Assembly: GCF_024171785.1 (NCBI RefSeq)
Contig: NZ_JAMTCK010000006.1
Location: 1 to 64,000, forward strand
Direction of reading: 5' to 3'
Length of the DNA stretch: 64,000 nucleotides
Source of the DNA: Goodfellowiella coeruleoviolacea
Lineage (GTDB): Bacteria; Actinomycetota; Actinomycetes; Mycobacteriales; Pseudonocardiaceae
In this document: in pieces, positions 45,845-60,021 of the stretch
How the letters are laid out: each line of letters starts with the position of its first letter
How positions within the stretch are numbered: position 1 is the first letter of the stretch
The notes under the pieces: generated by a model
The model's database searches: none
What the model was told of the DNA's origin: nothing
Seen by the model: the letters and a program-made list of their open reading frames with translations, nothing else
Position numbers and translations under genes: made by a program

Positions 45845-47445
45845 CTTGAGTTGCCTTCCTGCACGGTGACCGGGTCGCTCAACCCGACCTCGCTCATCGT
45901 CGCGTTGACCGACGGGGTGATCACGTCAAGCACGGGCTTCGGGTAGAAGCCGAGCACCAGCACCAGCGCCACCAGCGGGGCCAGCACCGCGACCTCGCGC
46001 CGGGACAGGTCGGACACGGACGCGCGGGCGGTGTCCGAGTCCGGGTTGACCGCGGCGCCCGGCCCACCGGCCAGGCCGACCAGCGCGTTGCCGCGCACCG
46101 GGCCCTGCATGATCTGCTGGTACACCCACAGCACGTACAGCGCGGCCAGCACCATGCCGAACGCGGCCAGCACCGTGTACACCGGCGCGTTCGGGAACGA
46201 GCCGATCAGCACCAGGAACTCGCTGACGAACGAGTTGGTGCCGGGCAGCGCCAGCGAGGACAGCCCGGCCACCAGGAACAGCCCGCCCAGCACCGGGGTC
46301 AGCTTGGCCATGCCGCCGTAGTCGCTGATGGTCCGCGACCCGCCCCTGGCCATCACCATGGCGATGACCAGGAACAGCATCCCGGTGGAGATGCCGTGGT
46401 TGACCATGTAGAGCACGGCGCCGGCCTGCGCCTGGCTGCTGAACGCGAACACGCCCAGCGCGATGAACCCGAAGTGGGCGATGGAGGTGTAGGCCACGAA
46501 CCGCTTCAGGTCGCTCTGCGCGACCGCGAGCAGCGAGCCGTAGAGCACACCGGCCACGGACAGCACCAGCACCAGCGGGGCCAGCTCCTGGCTGGCCACC
46601 GGGAACAGCGGCAGGCAGTAGCGCAGGAACCCGAACGTGCCGATCTTGTCGAGCACGCCGACCAGCAGCACGCCCGCGCCGACCGGCGCCTCGGCACCGG
46701 CGTCCGGCAGCCAGGTGTGCAGCGGCACCAGCGGCGCCTTGATGGCGAAGGCCACGAAGAAGCCGAGGAACAGCCAGATCTGCGTGCTGGCCGGGGCGTC
46801 CTTGACGACGGTGACCAGGGTGGCCCAGTCGAAGGTGCCGGTGCCCAGCCGCTCGGCGCCGACCACGTACACGCCGATCACCGACGCCAGCATGATCAAC
46901 CCGCCGAGCAGCGAGTACAGGAAGAACTTCACGGCCGCGTACTGCCGGCGCGGCCCGCCGAACCGGCCGATGAGGAAGTACATCGGCACCAGCACGGCCT
47001 CGAAGAACACGTAGAACAGGAACACGTCGGTGGCCGCGAACACGCCCACCATGCCGGCTTCCATCAGCAGCAGCAGCGCGAAGAACCCGGCGGCGGTGCG
47101 GCCCTCGGGCAGCTTCTCCGCCCACGAGCCGCCGATCACGATCGGCACCAGCACCGCGATCAGCGCCAGCATCACCAGGGCGATGCCGTCCACGCCCAGG
47201 GAGAACCGCACCCCCAGCGGGGGGATCCAGTCCGCCGAGAAGGTCAGCTGGAGCCGGGCGCCCGCCGGGTCGTAGCCGACCCACGTCGCGATCGCCACCA
47301 CCAGCTCGACCAGGGAGAAGCCCAGCGCGGTCAGCTTGGCGGCGCGCTCGGCCCGCCCGCCCCGGCCGAGCACGGCCACCACCAGGCCGCCGACCAGCGG
47401 CACCAGCAGCAGGACGAGCAGCAGCACCGAACCCGACTGGTTCAT
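45841..47445 (-). CDS. nuoM: NADH-quinone oxidoreductase subunit M
   Basis: Protein of 534 residues, ATG 47445 ([20 protein letters not shown]) overlapping the nuoL stop. Antiporter-like fold with the conserved glutamate helix ([20 protein letters not shown]), [20 protein letters not shown], and [20 protein letters not shown] with the lysine and histidine of the proton path. Confidence 0.96.
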   Translation of the reverse strand: MNQSGSVLLLVLLLVPLVGGLVVAVLGRGGRAERAAKLTALGFSLVELVVAIATWVGYDPAGARLQLTFSADWIPPLGVRFSLGVDGIALVMLALIAVLVPIVIGGSWAEKLPEGRTAAGFFALLLLMEAGMVGVFAATDVFLFYVFFEAVLVPMYFLIGRFGGPRRQYAAVKFFLYSLLGGLIMLASVIGVYVVGAERLGTGTFDWATLVTVVKDAPASTQIWLFLGFFVAFAIKAPLVPLHTWLPDAGAEAPVGAGVLLVGVLDKIGTFGFLRYCLPLFPVASQELAPLVLVLSVAGVLYGSLLAVAQSDLKRFVAYTSIAHFGFIALGVFAFSSQAQAGAVLYMVNHGISTGMLFLVIAMVMARGGSRTISDYGGMAKLTPVLGGLFLVAGLSSLALPGTNSFVSEFLVLIGSFPNAPVYTVLAAFGMVLAALYVLWVYQQIMQGPVRGNALVGLAGGPGAAVNPDSDTARASVSDLSRREVAVLAPLVALVLVLGFYPKPVLDVITPSVNATMSEVGLSDPVTVQEGNSR

Positions 47446-49418
47446 GCGAACCTCACCACCAACAGAGCGGCCACCACGAGGACCGAACCTCCCAGCATGC
47501 TCAGCGCGTACGAGCGCACGAACCCGGTCTGCAACCGGCGCATCCGGCCCGAGCCGCCGCCCAGCAGCGCCGCCGTGCCGTTCACCAGCCCGTCGACGCC
47601 CTTGTTGTCCACGAACACCAGCGCCCTGGCCAGCCAGGCGCCCGGCCGGGCGAACAGGGCCTCGTTGATGGCGTTGGCGTACAGGTCGGCGCGGGCCGCG
47701 CGGACCGGCAGGGCCACCCGGACCGGCCGGGTCACCGGCACCGGCTTGCGGCCGACCAGCAGCCACGCCGCGGCCACGCCCGCAGCCACCAGCAGGATGG
47801 TCAGCACCGGCACCAACGCGTGCGGCAGCACGCCGTGCTCACTGGCCTCCAGCGCGCCCAGCGACGGCTCCAGCCAGGTCACCAGGTTGTCGCCGAGGGC
47901 GAAGAACGCGCCCGCGCCCACCGAACCGATCGCCAGCACGATCATCGGCACGGTCATCACGCTGGGCGACTCGTGCGGGTGGTAGGCCCGGCCGTCCGCC
48001 GAGGTCAGCTTCTCCCAGCGCTTCTCGCCGAAGAAGGTGAGCAGCACCAGCCGGGTCATGTAGAACGCGGTCAGGCCGGCGCCGAGCAGCGCGGCCCCGC
48101 CGAACACCCAGCCGCGCCAGCCCTCCTGGCCGAACGCCGCCTCGATGATGGCGTCCTTGGAGAAGTAGCCGGACAGCCCGGGGAAGCCGATGATCGCCAG
48201 GTAGCCGATGATGAAGGTGACCGCGGTGACCGGCATGTACCGGAACAGCCCGCCGAAGCGGCGGATGTCGGTCTCGTCGTTCATGCCGTGCATCACCGAG
48301 CCGGCGCCCAGGAACAGCCCGGCCTTGAAGAAGCCGTGGGTGAGCAGGTGCATGATGCCCAGGGCGTAGCCGGCCGGGCCGAGGCCGACCGCCAGGATCA
48401 TGTAGCCGATCTGGCTGACCGTGGAGTAGGCCAGCACCTTCTTGATGTCGTCGTAGGCGCAGCCGATCACGCACCCGATCAGCAGGGTGAGCGCACCGAT
48501 GACGGTGACCACCAGCCGGCCGTCCGGGCTCAGGTCGTAGATCGGGTTGGACCGGGCGACCAGGTACACGCCGGCGGTGACCATGGTGGCCGCGTGGATC
48601 AGCGCGGACACCGGGGTGGGGCCCTCCATGGCGTCGGGCAACCACGCCTGCAGCGGGAACTGGCCGGACTTGCCGCACGCGCCGAGCAACAGCAGCAGGG
48701 TGATCGCCAGCAGGGTGCCCGAGGACAGCTCGCCGGCCCGGGCGAACACCTCGGTGTACTGGGTGGTGCCCAGGTCGCGGAACAGCAGGAAGATCGCGAT
48801 GGCCAGGCCGACGTCGCCGACCCGGTTCATCAGGAACGCCTTCTTGGCCGCGGTGGCCGCGGCCGGCCGGTGCTGCCAGAACGCGATCAGCAGGTAGGAG
48901 GCGACACCCACGCCCTCCCAGCCGAAGTACAGCGTCACGAAGCTGTTGCCCAGCACCAGCACCAGCATGGCCGCGACGAACAGGTTGAGGTAGGCGAAGA
49001 ACTTGCGCCGGTCGGCGTCGTGGGACATGTAGCCGACCGAGTAGATGTGGATCAGCGCGCCCACCCCGGTGACCAGCAGCACGAAGGTCAGCGACAGCGG
49101 GTCCAGCCGCAGGCCGAAGTCGACCTGCAGCGCGTTCACCGGGATCCAGGAGAACACGTCCAGTTCCCGGACCCGCCGCTGCGGATCGAGGTCGGTGGTG
49201 TCGAAGAACAGCAGCGTCCCGTAGAGGAAGGACAGCACCACGGTCGCGCAGCCGAGCAGGTGGCCCCAGGCGTTGGTGCGCTTCCCGCCGATCAGCAGGA
49301 CCGCCGCGCCCAGCGCGGGCAGCGCGATCAGCAGCCACGCGAAGCGCGCCACCCCACCCGCCGCGCCCACCTGCGCCGCCTCCGCGAGCGTGGCCTGTGC
49401 CGCCGCGAGGTTGGTCAT
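47442..49418 (-). CDS. nuoL: NADH-quinone oxidoreductase subunit L
   Basis: Protein of 658 residues. I chose ATG 49418 ([16 protein letters not shown]); GTG 49427 would add three residues. Conserved [39 protein letters not shown] and [19 protein letters not shown]. The C-terminal part contains the long lateral helix that lies along the membrane arm. Most distal proton-pumping subunit. Confidence 0.96.
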   Translation of the reverse strand: MTNLAAAQATLAEAAQVGAAGGVARFAWLLIALPALGAAVLLIGGKRTNAWGHLLGCATVVLSFLYGTLLFFDTTDLDPQRRVRELDVFSWIPVNALQVDFGLRLDPLSLTFVLLVTGVGALIHIYSVGYMSHDADRRKFFAYLNLFVAAMLVLVLGNSFVTLYFGWEGVGVASYLLIAFWQHRPAAATAAKKAFLMNRVGDVGLAIAIFLLFRDLGTTQYTEVFARAGELSSGTLLAITLLLLLGACGKSGQFPLQAWLPDAMEGPTPVSALIHAATMVTAGVYLVARSNPIYDLSPDGRLVVTVIGALTLLIGCVIGCAYDDIKKVLAYSTVSQIGYMILAVGLGPAGYALGIMHLLTHGFFKAGLFLGAGSVMHGMNDETDIRRFGGLFRYMPVTAVTFIIGYLAIIGFPGLSGYFSKDAIIEAAFGQEGWRGWVFGGAALLGAGLTAFYMTRLVLLTFFGEKRWEKLTSADGRAYHPHESPSVMTVPMIVLAIGSVGAGAFFALGDNLVTWLEPSLGALEASEHGVLPHALVPVLTILLVAAGVAAAWLLVGRKPVPVTRPVRVALPVRAARADLYANAINEALFARPGAWLARALVFVDNKGVDGLVNGTAALLGGGSGRMRRLQTGFVRSYALSMLGGSVLVVAALLVVRFA

Positions 49419-49438
49419 TCCCGTCACGCCAACGCCCC

Positions 49439-49738
49439 TTAGTACTTGAGCAGGTTGGAGTCGTCGACCGAGGCCGAGCGACGCGTCCGGAAGATGGACA
49501 TGATGATCGCGAGGCCCACCACCACCTCGGCGGCGGCGACCACCATCACGAAGAACGCCATCACCTGGCCGTCCAGGCCACCGTTGATCCGCGCGAAGGT
49601 CACCAGGGTGAGGTTCACCGCGTTGAGCATCAGCTCGACGCACATGAACACCACGATGGCGTTGCGCCGGATCAGCACGCCGACCGCGCCGATGGTGAAC
49701 AGCAGCGCGGACAGCAGCAGGTAGTAGGTCGGGGTCAT
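49439..49738 (-). CDS. nuoK: NADH-quinone oxidoreductase subunit K
   Basis: Protein of 99 residues, ATG 49738 overlapping the nuoJ stop. Three membrane helices, with the conserved glutamates in [12 protein letters not shown] and [14 protein letters not shown] that form the central proton path. Normal length. Confidence 0.96.
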   Translation of the reverse strand: MTPTYYLLLSALLFTIGAVGVLIRRNAIVVFMCVELMLNAVNLTLVTFARINGGLDGQVMAFFVMVVAAAEVVVGLAIIMSIFRTRRSASVDDSNLLKY

Positions 49739-50631
49739 GACTCTCCCTCCGCGGCCGAGGCGCCGGCGGTGGCGCTCGCCCCTGGCGGGGCGGTCGCGGT
49801 GCCGGCCGGGCCGCGCAGCGCGCGCGGGTCCGGCCCGGCGACCCGGCCGGACACCTCGGCGAGGTCCTCGGCCAGCTGCTCGGCCGCGGTGGCCTCGATG
49901 ATCTCGGACAGCGACTCCGGCGCCACCGAACCGTCCTGCAGCAGCGCGGGCGTGGCCACGGAGTTGGCCGTGGCGAACACGCCGGGGCCGGGCAGCGGCG
50001 AGGGCCGGGCGTGCTCGCCGCGGAACCGGGCCACCACGGTCTCCCGCTGGGTGCGGCGCTTGCGGTCGTGCCCGGTGAACGCCAGCACCATGGCGCCCAG
50101 CGCGGCGGTGATCAGCAGCGCCGAGGTCAGCTCGAACGGGAACAGGTAGTCGGTGAACAGCGAACGCCCGATGTTGCTGACGTTGCCGCCGCCGGTGGTG
50201 TTCACCTGGTTCAGCCCGGCCGGGGTGACCTGGGTGAGCGAGCGCGCCACCGCGGCCACCACCAGCACGCCGAAGCCGAGACCGAACACGGACGCGGCCA
50301 GCCGCTGCCCGCGCAGCACCTCCACCACCGAGTCCGAGCTGTCCCGGCCGACCAGCATCAGCACGAACAGGAACAGCATCATGACCGCGCCGGTGTACAC
50401 GATGATCTGCACGAACCCCAGGAACGGGGCCTGCTGCACCATGTAGAGCACGCCGAGGCTGAGCATGGACATGGCCAGCCACAGCGCGGAGTGCACGGCG
50501 TTGCGGGCGAACAGCATGCCCAGTCCGCCGGCCAGGGCGAGCGGACCGAGGATCCAGAACGCCACGGCCTCGCCGGTGGTCACGGTGTCGGCCGCACCGG
50601 TCGCGGCCTGGGCCAGCACCAGGCCGGTCAT
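49735..50631 (-). CDS. nuoJ: NADH-quinone oxidoreductase subunit J
   Basis: Protein of 298 residues, ATG 50631. Five membrane helices in the first 190 residues ([20 protein letters not shown] is the signature), then an unusually long, charged and proline/alanine-rich cytoplasmic tail of about 100 residues. Such tails occur in actinobacterial NuoJ and are absent from Escherichia coli (184 residues). Confidence 0.95.
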   Translation of the reverse strand: MTGLVLAQAATGAADTVTTGEAVAFWILGPLALAGGLGMLFARNAVHSALWLAMSMLSLGVLYMVQQAPFLGFVQIIVYTGAVMMLFLFVLMLVGRDSSDSVVEVLRGQRLAASVFGLGFGVLVVAAVARSLTQVTPAGLNQVNTTGGGNVSNIGRSLFTDYLFPFELTSALLITAALGAMVLAFTGHDRKRRTQRETVVARFRGEHARPSPLPGPGVFATANSVATPALLQDGSVAPESLSEIIEATAAEQLAEDLAEVSGRVAGPDPRALRGPAGTATAPPGASATAGASAAEGES

Positions 50632-51194
50632 CGCCCCGCCTCCTCGGTGCCGGTCTCCACGATCCGGCCCTCGGGCACCCCGGCCCGGCGGGCCAGCTCG
50701 GGGCCGTGCACGTAGTAGTCCTGCTCGTTCTCGCCCAGCCGCATCGGGTGCGGCGGGGCCTCCATGCCGGGCAGCAGCGGCGCCAGCAGCTGCTCCTTGG
50801 TGTAGATCAGCCGCCGCCGGTCGTCGTCGGCCAGCTCGAACTCGTTGGTCATGGTCAGCGAGCGGGTCGGGCACGCCTCGATGCACAGGCCGCAGCCGAT
50901 GCAGCGCAGGTAGTTGATCTGGTAGTCCTTGCCGTAGCGCTCGCCGGGCGAGTAGCGCTCCTCGTCGGTGTTGTCACCGCCCTCGACGAAGATCGCGTCG
51001 GCCGGGCAGGCCCACGCGCACAGCTCGCAGCCCACGCACTTCTCCAGCCCGTCCGGATGCCGGTTGAGCTGGTGGCGGCCGTGGTACCGGGGCGCGGTGA
51101 CCTTCTTGACCTCGGGGTACTCCTCGGTGGCCACCTTCTTGAACATGGTGGACAGGGTCACCCCGAAGCCCTTGAGGGGATCAAGCATTCCCAT
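50628..51194 (-). CDS. nuoI: NADH-quinone oxidoreductase subunit I
   Basis: Protein of 188 residues, ATG 51194, overlapping the nuoH 3' end by 14 bases. Two [4Fe-4S] motifs, [12 protein letters not shown] (about 53-64) and [12 protein letters not shown] (about 97-108), carry clusters N6a and N6b. The 60-residue C-terminal extension is typical for Actinobacteria. Confidence 0.96.
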   Translation of the reverse strand: MGMLDPLKGFGVTLSTMFKKVATEEYPEVKKVTAPRYHGRHQLNRHPDGLEKCVGCELCAWACPADAIFVEGGDNTDEERYSPGERYGKDYQINYLRCIGCGLCIEACPTRSLTMTNEFELADDDRRRLIYTKEQLLAPLLPGMEAPPHPMRLGENEQDYYVHGPELARRAGVPEGRIVETGTEEAGR

Positions 51195-52527
51195 CGCCAG
51201 CCTCCTTCCCGGACGCGGTCACGGCCTCACGTGGTTGCTCGGCCCGCGCGCGCACGGTGCGGCGCTGCCGTGGCGGGGTGGGCACGGTCAGGTCCAGCGG
51301 CGGCAGCGGGTAGCCGCTGCCGGCCAACGGCACCTGGGGTTCCTCGTCGGCGACCTGCCGGCCGGGCAGCAGCAGGCTGCCGAGCACCAGCACGGCCACG
51401 GCCACGCCGATGATGACGATCCGCTGGCCGCTGGTGACGCCCTCGGCGTTGCGCAGCACGCGCAGCGCGGTCACCGCCACGATCCACACCAGGTTCAGCG
51501 GGACCAGGACCTTCCAGCCGAACTTCATGAACTGGTCGTAGCGCAGCCGGGGCAGCGCGGCGCGGGCCCAGATGAACCCGAAGATCAGCAGCGCGGTCTT
51601 GAGCCCGAACCACAGCAGCGGCCAGTAGCCGGAGCTGAGCGCGTTGTCGGCGATCGCCGACAGCGGCCACGGCACCGCGCCGCCGCCGAGGAACAGCGTG
51701 GTGGCGAACGCCGAGACCACGACCATGTTGGCGTACTCGGCGAGGAAGAACATCAGGAACTTCAGCGAGGTGTACTCGGTGTGGAAGCCACCGACCAGCT
51801 CGGACTCGGCCTCGGGCAGGTCGAACGGGGCCCGGTTGGTCTCACCGACCATGGAGATCAGGTAGATGACGAAGCTGATCGGCAGGATCCAGGCGAACCA
51901 GCCGCCCGACTGCGCGGCGGCGATGTCCGCGGTGGACAGCGACCCGGCGAACAGCACCACGCCCACGATGGACAGGCCCATGGCGATCTCGTAGGAGATC
52001 ACCTGCGCGGCCGAGCGCAGCGCGCCGAGCAGCGGGTAGGGCGAGCCGGACGACCAGCCGGCCAGCACGATGCTGTAGACGCCCACCGACGAGCAGGCCA
52101 GCACCACCAGCACGCCGACCGGCAGGTCGACCACCTGCAGCGCGGTCTGCACCCCGAACATGGTGACCTCGCCGCCGAACGGCATCACCGCCATGGCCAG
52201 GAACGGGGGGATGCCGCCGATGATCGGCGCCATGATGTAGACCCACTTGTCCGCCCTGGCCGGCCGGATGTCCTCCTTGAGGCTCAGCTTCAGCGCGTCC
52301 GCGATGGACTGGAGCATGCCGAACGGGCCGGCCCGGTTGGGGCCGGGCCGGTTCTGCAACCGGCCGAGCACCCGGCGTTCCGCCCACACCAGCAGGGCCA
52401 GGGTCAGCATCACCACGATGAACAGCACGACGACCTTGATCAGGGTCAGCCAGAGCGGGTCGTCGGCGAGCAGTTCGGCGTTGCTGAGCCGCTGCTGCGC
52501 CTGCGCGAGCACGGCAGTGGTGGTCAT
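51181..52527 (-). CDS. nuoH: NADH-quinone oxidoreductase subunit H
   Basis: Protein of 448 residues, ATG 52527. Eight membrane helices with [20 protein letters not shown], the quinone-site loop, and [20 protein letters not shown] with essential acidic residues. The C-terminal 60 residues are a charged cytoplasmic tail not found in shorter orthologues. Couples quinone reduction to the membrane arm. Confidence 0.96.
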   Translation of the reverse strand: MTTTAVLAQAQQRLSNAELLADDPLWLTLIKVVVLFIVVMLTLALLVWAERRVLGRLQNRPGPNRAGPFGMLQSIADALKLSLKEDIRPARADKWVYIMAPIIGGIPPFLAMAVMPFGGEVTMFGVQTALQVVDLPVGVLVVLACSSVGVYSIVLAGWSSGSPYPLLGALRSAAQVISYEIAMGLSIVGVVLFAGSLSTADIAAAQSGGWFAWILPISFVIYLISMVGETNRAPFDLPEAESELVGGFHTEYTSLKFLMFFLAEYANMVVVSAFATTLFLGGGAVPWPLSAIADNALSSGYWPLLWFGLKTALLIFGFIWARAALPRLRYDQFMKFGWKVLVPLNLVWIVAVTALRVLRNAEGVTSGQRIVIIGVAVAVLVLGSLLLPGRQVADEEPQVPLAGSGYPLPPLDLTVPTPPRQRRTVRARAEQPREAVTASGKEAGDGNA

Positions 52528-55064
52528 GCGTTACCTCCGAGCGTCGCCTCAGTCGCCCCGGGTGGGGTCGGCCCTGATGAGGTCGGGCCGGCCGGGGCCA
52601 GCGCCACCAGCGAGCCGTGGCCGGCGGCCAGGTCGCGGCGCACCGAGCAGGTCCCGGAGTTGCCTGGCAGCCACACCACTCCGTCGGGCAGGTCGGTCAG
52701 CTCCACCGGCAGGGTCACCGAGCCGTGCCCGGTGGACACCCGCACCGGCTGGCCCTGCTCGACGCCGAACCGGGCGGCGGTGGCCGAGGACAGCCGGGCC
52801 ACCGCGGGCTTGGCCGTGCCGGCCAGCGCGGGCTCGCCGTCCTGCAGCGACCCGTTGTCCAGCAGCAGCCGCCAGCTGGCCAGCACCAGCTCCCACTCCA
52901 GGGGCTGCGGCGTGGGCGGGGCGAGCACGGTGGGCCGGCCGGCGATCCGCGGCACCGGCGCCAGCCGGGCCAAATCACCGGCGGCGGCGGCCGGGGTCTG
53001 GGTGAACAGGTCGGCGTCCATCTCCACGGCCAGGGTGTCCAGCACCCGGCAGTCGGACAGCGCGCCGGTGCCCTCCAGGGTGGTGCGGAACTCGCGGCGG
53101 CGGCCCTCCCAGTTCAGGTAGCTGCCGGACTTCTCCACGGCGGGCGCGATCGGCAGCACCACGTCGGCGTGCTCGGTGACCACGCTCTCCCGCAGCTCCA
53201 GGCTGACCACGAAGCCCGCCCGGTCCAGCGCCTTGAGCGCCAGCGCCGGGTCGGGCAGGTCGGCCGGGTCGACGCCGCCCACCACCAGGCCGGACAGCTC
53301 GCCGTCCGCGGCGGCGGCCAGGATCGCGCTGGTGTCCCGGCCCGGGTCGGCCGGCAGGCTGCCCGGTTCCAGGCCCCAGGCCGCCTCCACCTCGGCGCGC
53401 GCCCTGGCGTCGCTGACCAGCCGGCCGCCGGGCAGCAGGATGGGGGTGGCGCCGGCGTCCAGCGCGCCCCGCTCGCCGGCGCGCCTCGGGATCCAGGCGA
53501 CCTTGGCGCCGGTGCGCTCGGCCAGCCGCAGCACGGCCGAGTGCAGGCCGATCACCTCGGCGGCGCGCTCGCCGACCAGGATCACCGCGCCGGGCGTGGA
53601 CAGCGCCTCGGTCACGTCGGCGGCGTGGCTGGGCAGCGCGTCCAGTGCGGCCGGCTCCCCGCCGGGCAGGCAGGCCAGCAGGCTGGCGAAGGTCTTCTCC
53701 ACGCTGGGCGTGGTCCACTGGCCCAGGTGGAACACCCTGGTCTTCCCGGCGCGGGCGGCCTTGCGCAGCCGCAGGAAGACGATGGGCGACTCCTCCTCGG
53801 CCTCGAAGGCCACGCACAGCACGGCCGGCGCGGCCTGCAGGTCGGCGTAGCTGACCCCGCCGTTGTCGGGGCCGGTGCCGACCACGGTGGAGGCCAGGAA
53901 GTCCATCTCCTCCATGGAGTGCGCCCTGGCCCGGAAGTCGATGTCGTTGGTGCGCAGCGCCACCCGGGCGAACTTGGCGTAGGCGTAGGCGTCCTCGACG
54001 GTGAGCCGGCCGCCGGTGAGCACGCCCACGCCCTGGGCGTCGCGCGCCCTGGTCAGGCCCTCGGCCGCCACCCGCAGCGCCTCGGTCCACGAGGTCTCGC
54101 GCAGCTGCCCGGTCTCGGCGTCGCGCACCCTGGGCCGCAGCAGCCGGTCGGCCGCGGTGGCGTAGGTGAACGCGAACCGGCCCTTGTCGCAGTTCCACTC
54201 CTCGTTGACCGCGGTGTCCTCGGCGGCCAGCCGGCGCATCACCCTGCCGCGCCGCCAGTCGGTGCGCTGGGCGCAGCCGGACGCGCAGTGCTCGCACACG
54301 CCCGGGGTGGACACCAGGTCGAACGGGCGGGACCGGAACCGGTAGGCGGCGCTGGTCAGCGCGCCCACCGGGCAGATCTGGATGGTGTTGCCGGAGAAGT
54401 AGCTCTGCTTGGGGTGGTCGACCACGCCGTCCAGCTCGGCCGTGTTGGGCGTGCCGATCTGCTGTTCGGCGCCGCGCTCCAGCAGCTCGATGAACGGGTC
54501 GCCGGCGATCTGCTTGGCGAACCGGGTGCACCGCTGGCAGAGCACGCAGCGCTCCCGGTCCAGCAGCACCTGGCTGGTGATCTGGATGGGCTTGGCGAAG
54601 GTGCGCTTGGTGTCGCGGAACCGGGAGTCGGTGCGGCCGTGCCGCATGGCCTGGTTCTGCAGCGGGCACTCGCCGCCCTTGTCGCAGATGGGGCAGTCCA
54701 GCGGGTGGTTGATGAGCAGCAGCTCCATCACGCCCTGCTGGGCCTTGTCCGCCACGGGCGAGGTGAGCTGGGTGCGCACCACCATGCCGTCGGCCACGGT
54801 CATGGTGCAGGACGCCTGCGGCTTGGGCATGGGCCGGCCGCCCATCTCCACCTCGACCAGGCACTGCCGGCAGGCGCCGGCCGGGTCGAGCAGGGGGTGG
54901 TCGCAGAACCGGGGCACCACGATGCCCAGCCGCTCGGCCGTGCGGATCAGCAGCTCGCCCTTGGGCGCCACCACCTCGACGCCGTCGATGGTGAGCTTGA
55001 CGTGGCCCTCGGGGACCACCAGCTCACCGCTGTTCGCGCTGCTCTTCTCAGGGGCAACAGTCAT
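52524..55064 (-). CDS. nuoG: NADH-quinone oxidoreductase subunit G
   Basis: Protein of 846 residues, ATG 55064 ([18 protein letters not shown]). N-terminal [2Fe-2S] domain ([20 protein letters not shown]), the His/Cys cluster ([19 protein letters not shown]), [17 protein letters not shown], and then CEHCASGC with a fourth cysteine 27 residues on (NCDKGRF), the C-x2-C-x3-C-x27-C pattern of the extra N7 cluster. The rest is a molybdopterin-oxidoreductase-like fold. Electron-conducting subunit of the peripheral arm. Confidence 0.96.
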   Translation of the reverse strand: MTVAPEKSSANSGELVVPEGHVKLTIDGVEVVAPKGELLIRTAERLGIVVPRFCDHPLLDPAGACRQCLVEVEMGGRPMPKPQASCTMTVADGMVVRTQLTSPVADKAQQGVMELLLINHPLDCPICDKGGECPLQNQAMRHGRTDSRFRDTKRTFAKPIQITSQVLLDRERCVLCQRCTRFAKQIAGDPFIELLERGAEQQIGTPNTAELDGVVDHPKQSYFSGNTIQICPVGALTSAAYRFRSRPFDLVSTPGVCEHCASGCAQRTDWRRGRVMRRLAAEDTAVNEEWNCDKGRFAFTYATAADRLLRPRVRDAETGQLRETSWTEALRVAAEGLTRARDAQGVGVLTGGRLTVEDAYAYAKFARVALRTNDIDFRARAHSMEEMDFLASTVVGTGPDNGGVSYADLQAAPAVLCVAFEAEEESPIVFLRLRKAARAGKTRVFHLGQWTTPSVEKTFASLLACLPGGEPAALDALPSHAADVTEALSTPGAVILVGERAAEVIGLHSAVLRLAERTGAKVAWIPRRAGERGALDAGATPILLPGGRLVSDARARAEVEAAWGLEPGSLPADPGRDTSAILAAAADGELSGLVVGGVDPADLPDPALALKALDRAGFVVSLELRESVVTEHADVVLPIAPAVEKSGSYLNWEGRRREFRTTLEGTGALSDCRVLDTLAVEMDADLFTQTPAAAAGDLARLAPVPRIAGRPTVLAPPTPQPLEWELVLASWRLLLDNGSLQDGEPALAGTAKPAVARLSSATAARFGVEQGQPVRVSTGHGSVTLPVELTDLPDGVVWLPGNSGTCSVRRDLAAGHGSLVALAPAGPTSSGPTPPGATEATLGGNA

Positions 55065-56395
55065 TGGTTCGCTCCCGCGAGTACCGGTCGCTGCTCGGCC
55101 TGCTGGGCCCGGTCGGCCAGGTTGGCCCGGTTGGTCTCGCACAGTTCCAGGAACTCGTGCCGGAAGTACTTGATGCCGCTGACGATCGGGCTGACCGCGC
55201 CGTCACCGAGCGCGCAGAACGAGCGGCCGAAGATGTTGTCGCAGACGTCCAGCAGCGTGTCGATGTCCTCGGGCCGGCCCTCGCCGCGCACCATCCGCTC
55301 CAGGATCTGCGCCAGCCAGTAGGTGCCCTCCCGGCACGGCGTGCACTTGCCGCAGGACTCGTGCTCGTAGAACTGCGTCCACTTCATCACCGCCCACGGC
55401 ACGGACACCGTCTCGTTGAAGATCTGCAACGCGGTGGTGCCCAGCATGGACCCGGCCTGCGCCGCGCCCTCGAAGTCCAGCGGCACGTCCAGGTGCTCGG
55501 CGGTGAACAGCGGGGTGGACGAGCCGCCCGGCGTCCAGAACTTCAGCGGGATGCCGTCCTTCATGCCGCCGGCCAGCTCCAGCAGGTCGCGCAGGGTGCT
55601 GCCCATCGGCGCCTCGTACTGGCCGGGGCGGGTGACGTGCCCGGACAGCGAGTAGATCTTCGGGCCGGGCGACTTGTCCCGGCCCATGGACCGGAACCAG
55701 TCGGACCCGCCGTTGACGATGTAGGGCACGCTGGCGATGGTCTCGACGTTGTTGACCACGGTGGGCGAGGCGTACAGGCCGGCGGTGGCCGGGAACGGCG
55801 GCTTGAGCCGGGGCTGGCCGCGCTTGCCCTCCAGCGAGTCCAGCAGCGCGGTCTCCTCGCCGCAGATGTAGGCGCCGGCGCCGGCGTGCACCACCACGTC
55901 CAGGTCGAACCCGCTGTCCAGGATGTTCTTACCGAGGTAGCCGGCCTGGTAGGCCTCGCGCACGGCCGCGTTGAGCCGGCGGATGCAGTGCAGCACCTCG
56001 CCGCGCACGTAGATGGCGGCGAAGTTGGCGCGGATCGCGTAGGCGGTGATGATGATGCCCTCGATCAGCGAGTGCGGGTCGGCCATCATCAGCGGCACGT
56101 CCTTGCACGTGCCCGGCTCGCCCTCGTCGGCGTTGATCACCAGGTAGTGCGGCTTGCCGTCGTTCTGCGGGATGAAGCCCCACTTCATGCCGGTGGGGAA
56201 GCCGGCGCCGCCGCGCCCGCGCAGCCCGGAGTCCTTGACCAGCTGGATCAGCTGGTCGGGGTGGGCCGCCAGGGCGGTGCGCAGCGCGGTGTAGCCCTCC
56301 AGCTGCTCGTAGGTGCGCAGCGTCCAGGACTTCGGCGAGAGCCACCGCTTGGTCAGCACCGGGGTGAGGGCGGCGGTCTGTTCGGTTGCGGCCAT
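55061..56395 (-). CDS. nuoF: NADH-quinone oxidoreductase subunit F
   Basis: Protein of 444 residues, ATG 56395. FMN/NADH-binding segment [15 protein letters not shown] (about 60-75), [32 protein letters not shown], and cluster N3 ligands [15 protein letters not shown] with a later cysteine in SFCALGDG. Site of NADH oxidation. Overlaps nuoG by 4 bases. Confidence 0.97.
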   Translation of the reverse strand: MAATEQTAALTPVLTKRWLSPKSWTLRTYEQLEGYTALRTALAAHPDQLIQLVKDSGLRGRGGAGFPTGMKWGFIPQNDGKPHYLVINADEGEPGTCKDVPLMMADPHSLIEGIIITAYAIRANFAAIYVRGEVLHCIRRLNAAVREAYQAGYLGKNILDSGFDLDVVVHAGAGAYICGEETALLDSLEGKRGQPRLKPPFPATAGLYASPTVVNNVETIASVPYIVNGGSDWFRSMGRDKSPGPKIYSLSGHVTRPGQYEAPMGSTLRDLLELAGGMKDGIPLKFWTPGGSSTPLFTAEHLDVPLDFEGAAQAGSMLGTTALQIFNETVSVPWAVMKWTQFYEHESCGKCTPCREGTYWLAQILERMVRGEGRPEDIDTLLDVCDNIFGRSFCALGDGAVSPIVSGIKYFRHEFLELCETNRANLADRAQQAEQRPVLAGANQ

Positions 56396-56408
56396 CAGTG
56401 CCTTCCCC

Positions 56409-57187
56409 TCACTTCTTCTCCGGGACCGGCGGCAGCTGCGCGTCGTCGGGCATGGGCGGTGCGGTCCAGCCGCGCTCGGCGGCCAGCCGGGCGCCGCGCA
56501 CGGTCTCGTCCGCGGCGGACGGGCCGTCCAGGTCGGCTTCGCGGCCCTCGAAGAAACCGGCCAGCTGGAGTTCGGCCTGGCGGAAGTCGGTCAGCGGCGC
56601 GCCCCGGGTGGGTGCCGGCCGCTCACCCCGCTGCAGCGCCTTGACCAGCTCCAGCGCGGACTCGGGCGTCTGGTTGTCGAAGAACTCGTAGTTGACCTGC
56701 AGCACCGGGGCCAGGTCGCAGGCGGCCAGGCACTCGGCGTGCTCCAGGGTGATCGAGCCGGGCTGGCCGGGCTCGCCCGAGGTCTCCTCGTGGCCCAGCG
56801 GCCGGCCGTCGCTGCCCAGGTGCTCGCGCAGCCTGGCGTAGATGGCGTCGCCGCCCAGGGCCGCGCACAGCGTGTTGGTGCACACGCTGACCAGGTGCTC
56901 GCCGCAGGGCCGGCGCTTGTACATGGTGTAGAAGGTGGCCACCGCGCTGACCTCGGCGGTGGACAGGCCCAGCTGGGCGGCGCAGAACGCCACCCCGGCC
57001 TGGCTGACGTGGCCCTCCACCGACTGCACCAGGTGCAGCATGGGCAGCAGCGCCGACCGGGACCTCGGGTACCGGGCGATGATCTGCTGGGCCTTGTCGA
57101 TGGTGTCCTGGTCGAACCTGGTCAGGTCGGCCGCGGTGGTGTCGGTGCCCTGACCGACCCCCATCTCGTCTACTTTGGACGCTTCGG

Positions 57188-57191
<4 letters not shown>
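56409..57191 (-). CDS. nuoE: NADH-quinone oxidoreductase subunit E
   Basis: Protein of 260 residues, ATG 57191 overlapping the nuoD stop. Thioredoxin-like [2Fe-2S] domain with CTNTLC (C-x4-C) and CLAACD (C-x3-C) ligands of N1a. About 80 extra residues at the C-terminus are actinobacterial. Binds NuoF. Confidence 0.96.
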
Positions 57192-58626
<1,435 letters not shown>

Positions 58627-58630
<4 letters not shown>

Positions 58631-59421
58631 GAGTACGACCTCCGCTGGTCGGGCGGTGGGATCTCGGCGCCCTTGTACTCGACCGGGATGCCGCCCAGCG
58701 GGTAGTCCTTGCGCTGGGGGTGGCCGTCCCAGTCGTCCGGCATGAGGATGCGGGTCAGCGCGGGGTGGCCGTCGTAGACGATCCCGAACATGTCCCACGC
58801 CTCCCGCTCCTGCCAGTCGGCCGTGGGGTACACCTCGACGACGCTGGGCACGTGCGGGTCGTCGATGTCGAGGGCGACCTCCAGCCGGATCCGCCGGCGG
58901 TAGGTCATCGAGGTCAGGTGGTAGACCGAGTGCAGCCGCTGCGGCACGTCCACGCCGTAGTCCACGCCCGACACGGAGCTGCACAGCTCGAAGCGCAGCG
59001 CCGGGTTGTCGCGCAGCGTGCGGCACACCGCCACCAGGTGTTCCCGCCGCAGGTAGAAGGTGATCTCGCCGCGGTCGACGGTGACCTGCTGGACGGTGTC
59101 GGCCGGCAGGCCCTGCTCGTGCAGCGCGCCCAGCAGCGCGTCGGCCACCTCGTCGAACCAGCCGCCGTAGGGCCGCTCGGCCGGCGGCGGCGAGTACGCG
59201 GGCAGCCGCAGGCCGCCGAACCCGGAGGTGTCGCCGCTGCCGGACACGTTGAACATGCCCCGCCTGGCCCTGCCGGCCACCAGCGGCTGGCCCGCCCTGG
59301 CCTGCGCCGGCTCGGTGCCGTTGTCGCGCCTGGGCTCCACGCCGGCCGGCCGGTCCACACTGGACTGCGGTTCGCCCGGCTGGGGCTTGCTGGCGCCGGA
59401 GGTGTTGGTCGGCTCGCTCAT
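58627..59421 (-). CDS. nuoC: NADH-quinone oxidoreductase subunit C
   Basis: Protein of 264 residues from ATG 59421; GTG 59430, which overlaps the nuoB stop, is an alternative. About 60 residues of charged extension precede the 30-kDa domain, whose signature is [20 protein letters not shown] and [14 protein letters not shown]. Structural subunit near NuoB and NuoD. Confidence 0.95.
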
Positions 59422-59426
59422 CGCGC

Positions 59427-59987
59427 TCACTTCCCCGCGCCGCGTGGCGCGTAGCGGACCGAGGACGGGATCAGCTCGGTGCGCTCGCCGCGCTCGGCCT
59501 TCAGCGCCGCCCTGGCCGGGCCCAGCGGCTCGTCCATGACCTTGGCGTGCAGCTTGAGGATGGCGTCGAGCAGCATCTCCGGGCGGGGCGGGCAGCCGGG
59601 CAGGTAGATGTCCACCGGCACCACGTGGTCGACGCCCTGCACGATCGCGTAGTTGTTGAACATGCCGCCCGAGGAGGCGCACACGCCCATCGACAGCACC
59701 CAGCGCGGCTCCGGCATCTGGTCGTAGATCTGCCGCAGCACCGGGGCCATCTTGTTGCTGACCCGGCCGGCCACGATCATCAGGTCGGCCTGCCGGGGCG
59801 TGGCGCTGAACCGCTCCATGCCGAACCGGGCGATGTCGTACCGGGAGCCGCCGGTCGTCATCATCTCGATCGCGCAGCAGGCCAGACCGAAGGTCGCCGG
59901 CCACATGGAGGTCTTGCGACTCCAGTTGACCAGCTTCTCCACCGTGGTCAGCAGGATGCCGTTGGGAAGCTTCTCTTCCAGACCCAT
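59427..59987 (-). CDS. nuoB: NADH-quinone oxidoreductase subunit B
   Basis: Protein of 186 residues, ATG 59987. Cluster N2 ligands: CC in [12 protein letters not shown] in [12 protein letters not shown], and C in [13 protein letters not shown]. Normal length. This copy pairs with nuoA, nuoC and nuoD of the operon, in contrast to the diverged copy at 30961-31449. Confidence 0.97.
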   Translation of the reverse strand: MGLEEKLPNGILLTTVEKLVNWSRKTSMWPATFGLACCAIEMMTTGGSRYDIARFGMERFSATPRQADLMIVAGRVSNKMAPVLRQIYDQMPEPRWVLSMGVCASSGGMFNNYAIVQGVDHVVPVDIYLPGCPPRPEMLLDAILKLHAKVMDEPLGPARAALKAERGERTELIPSSVRYAPRGAGK

Positions 59988-60021
59988 GGCTATCGCCTTC
60001 CCTGCACCGTGTCCTCGGCGC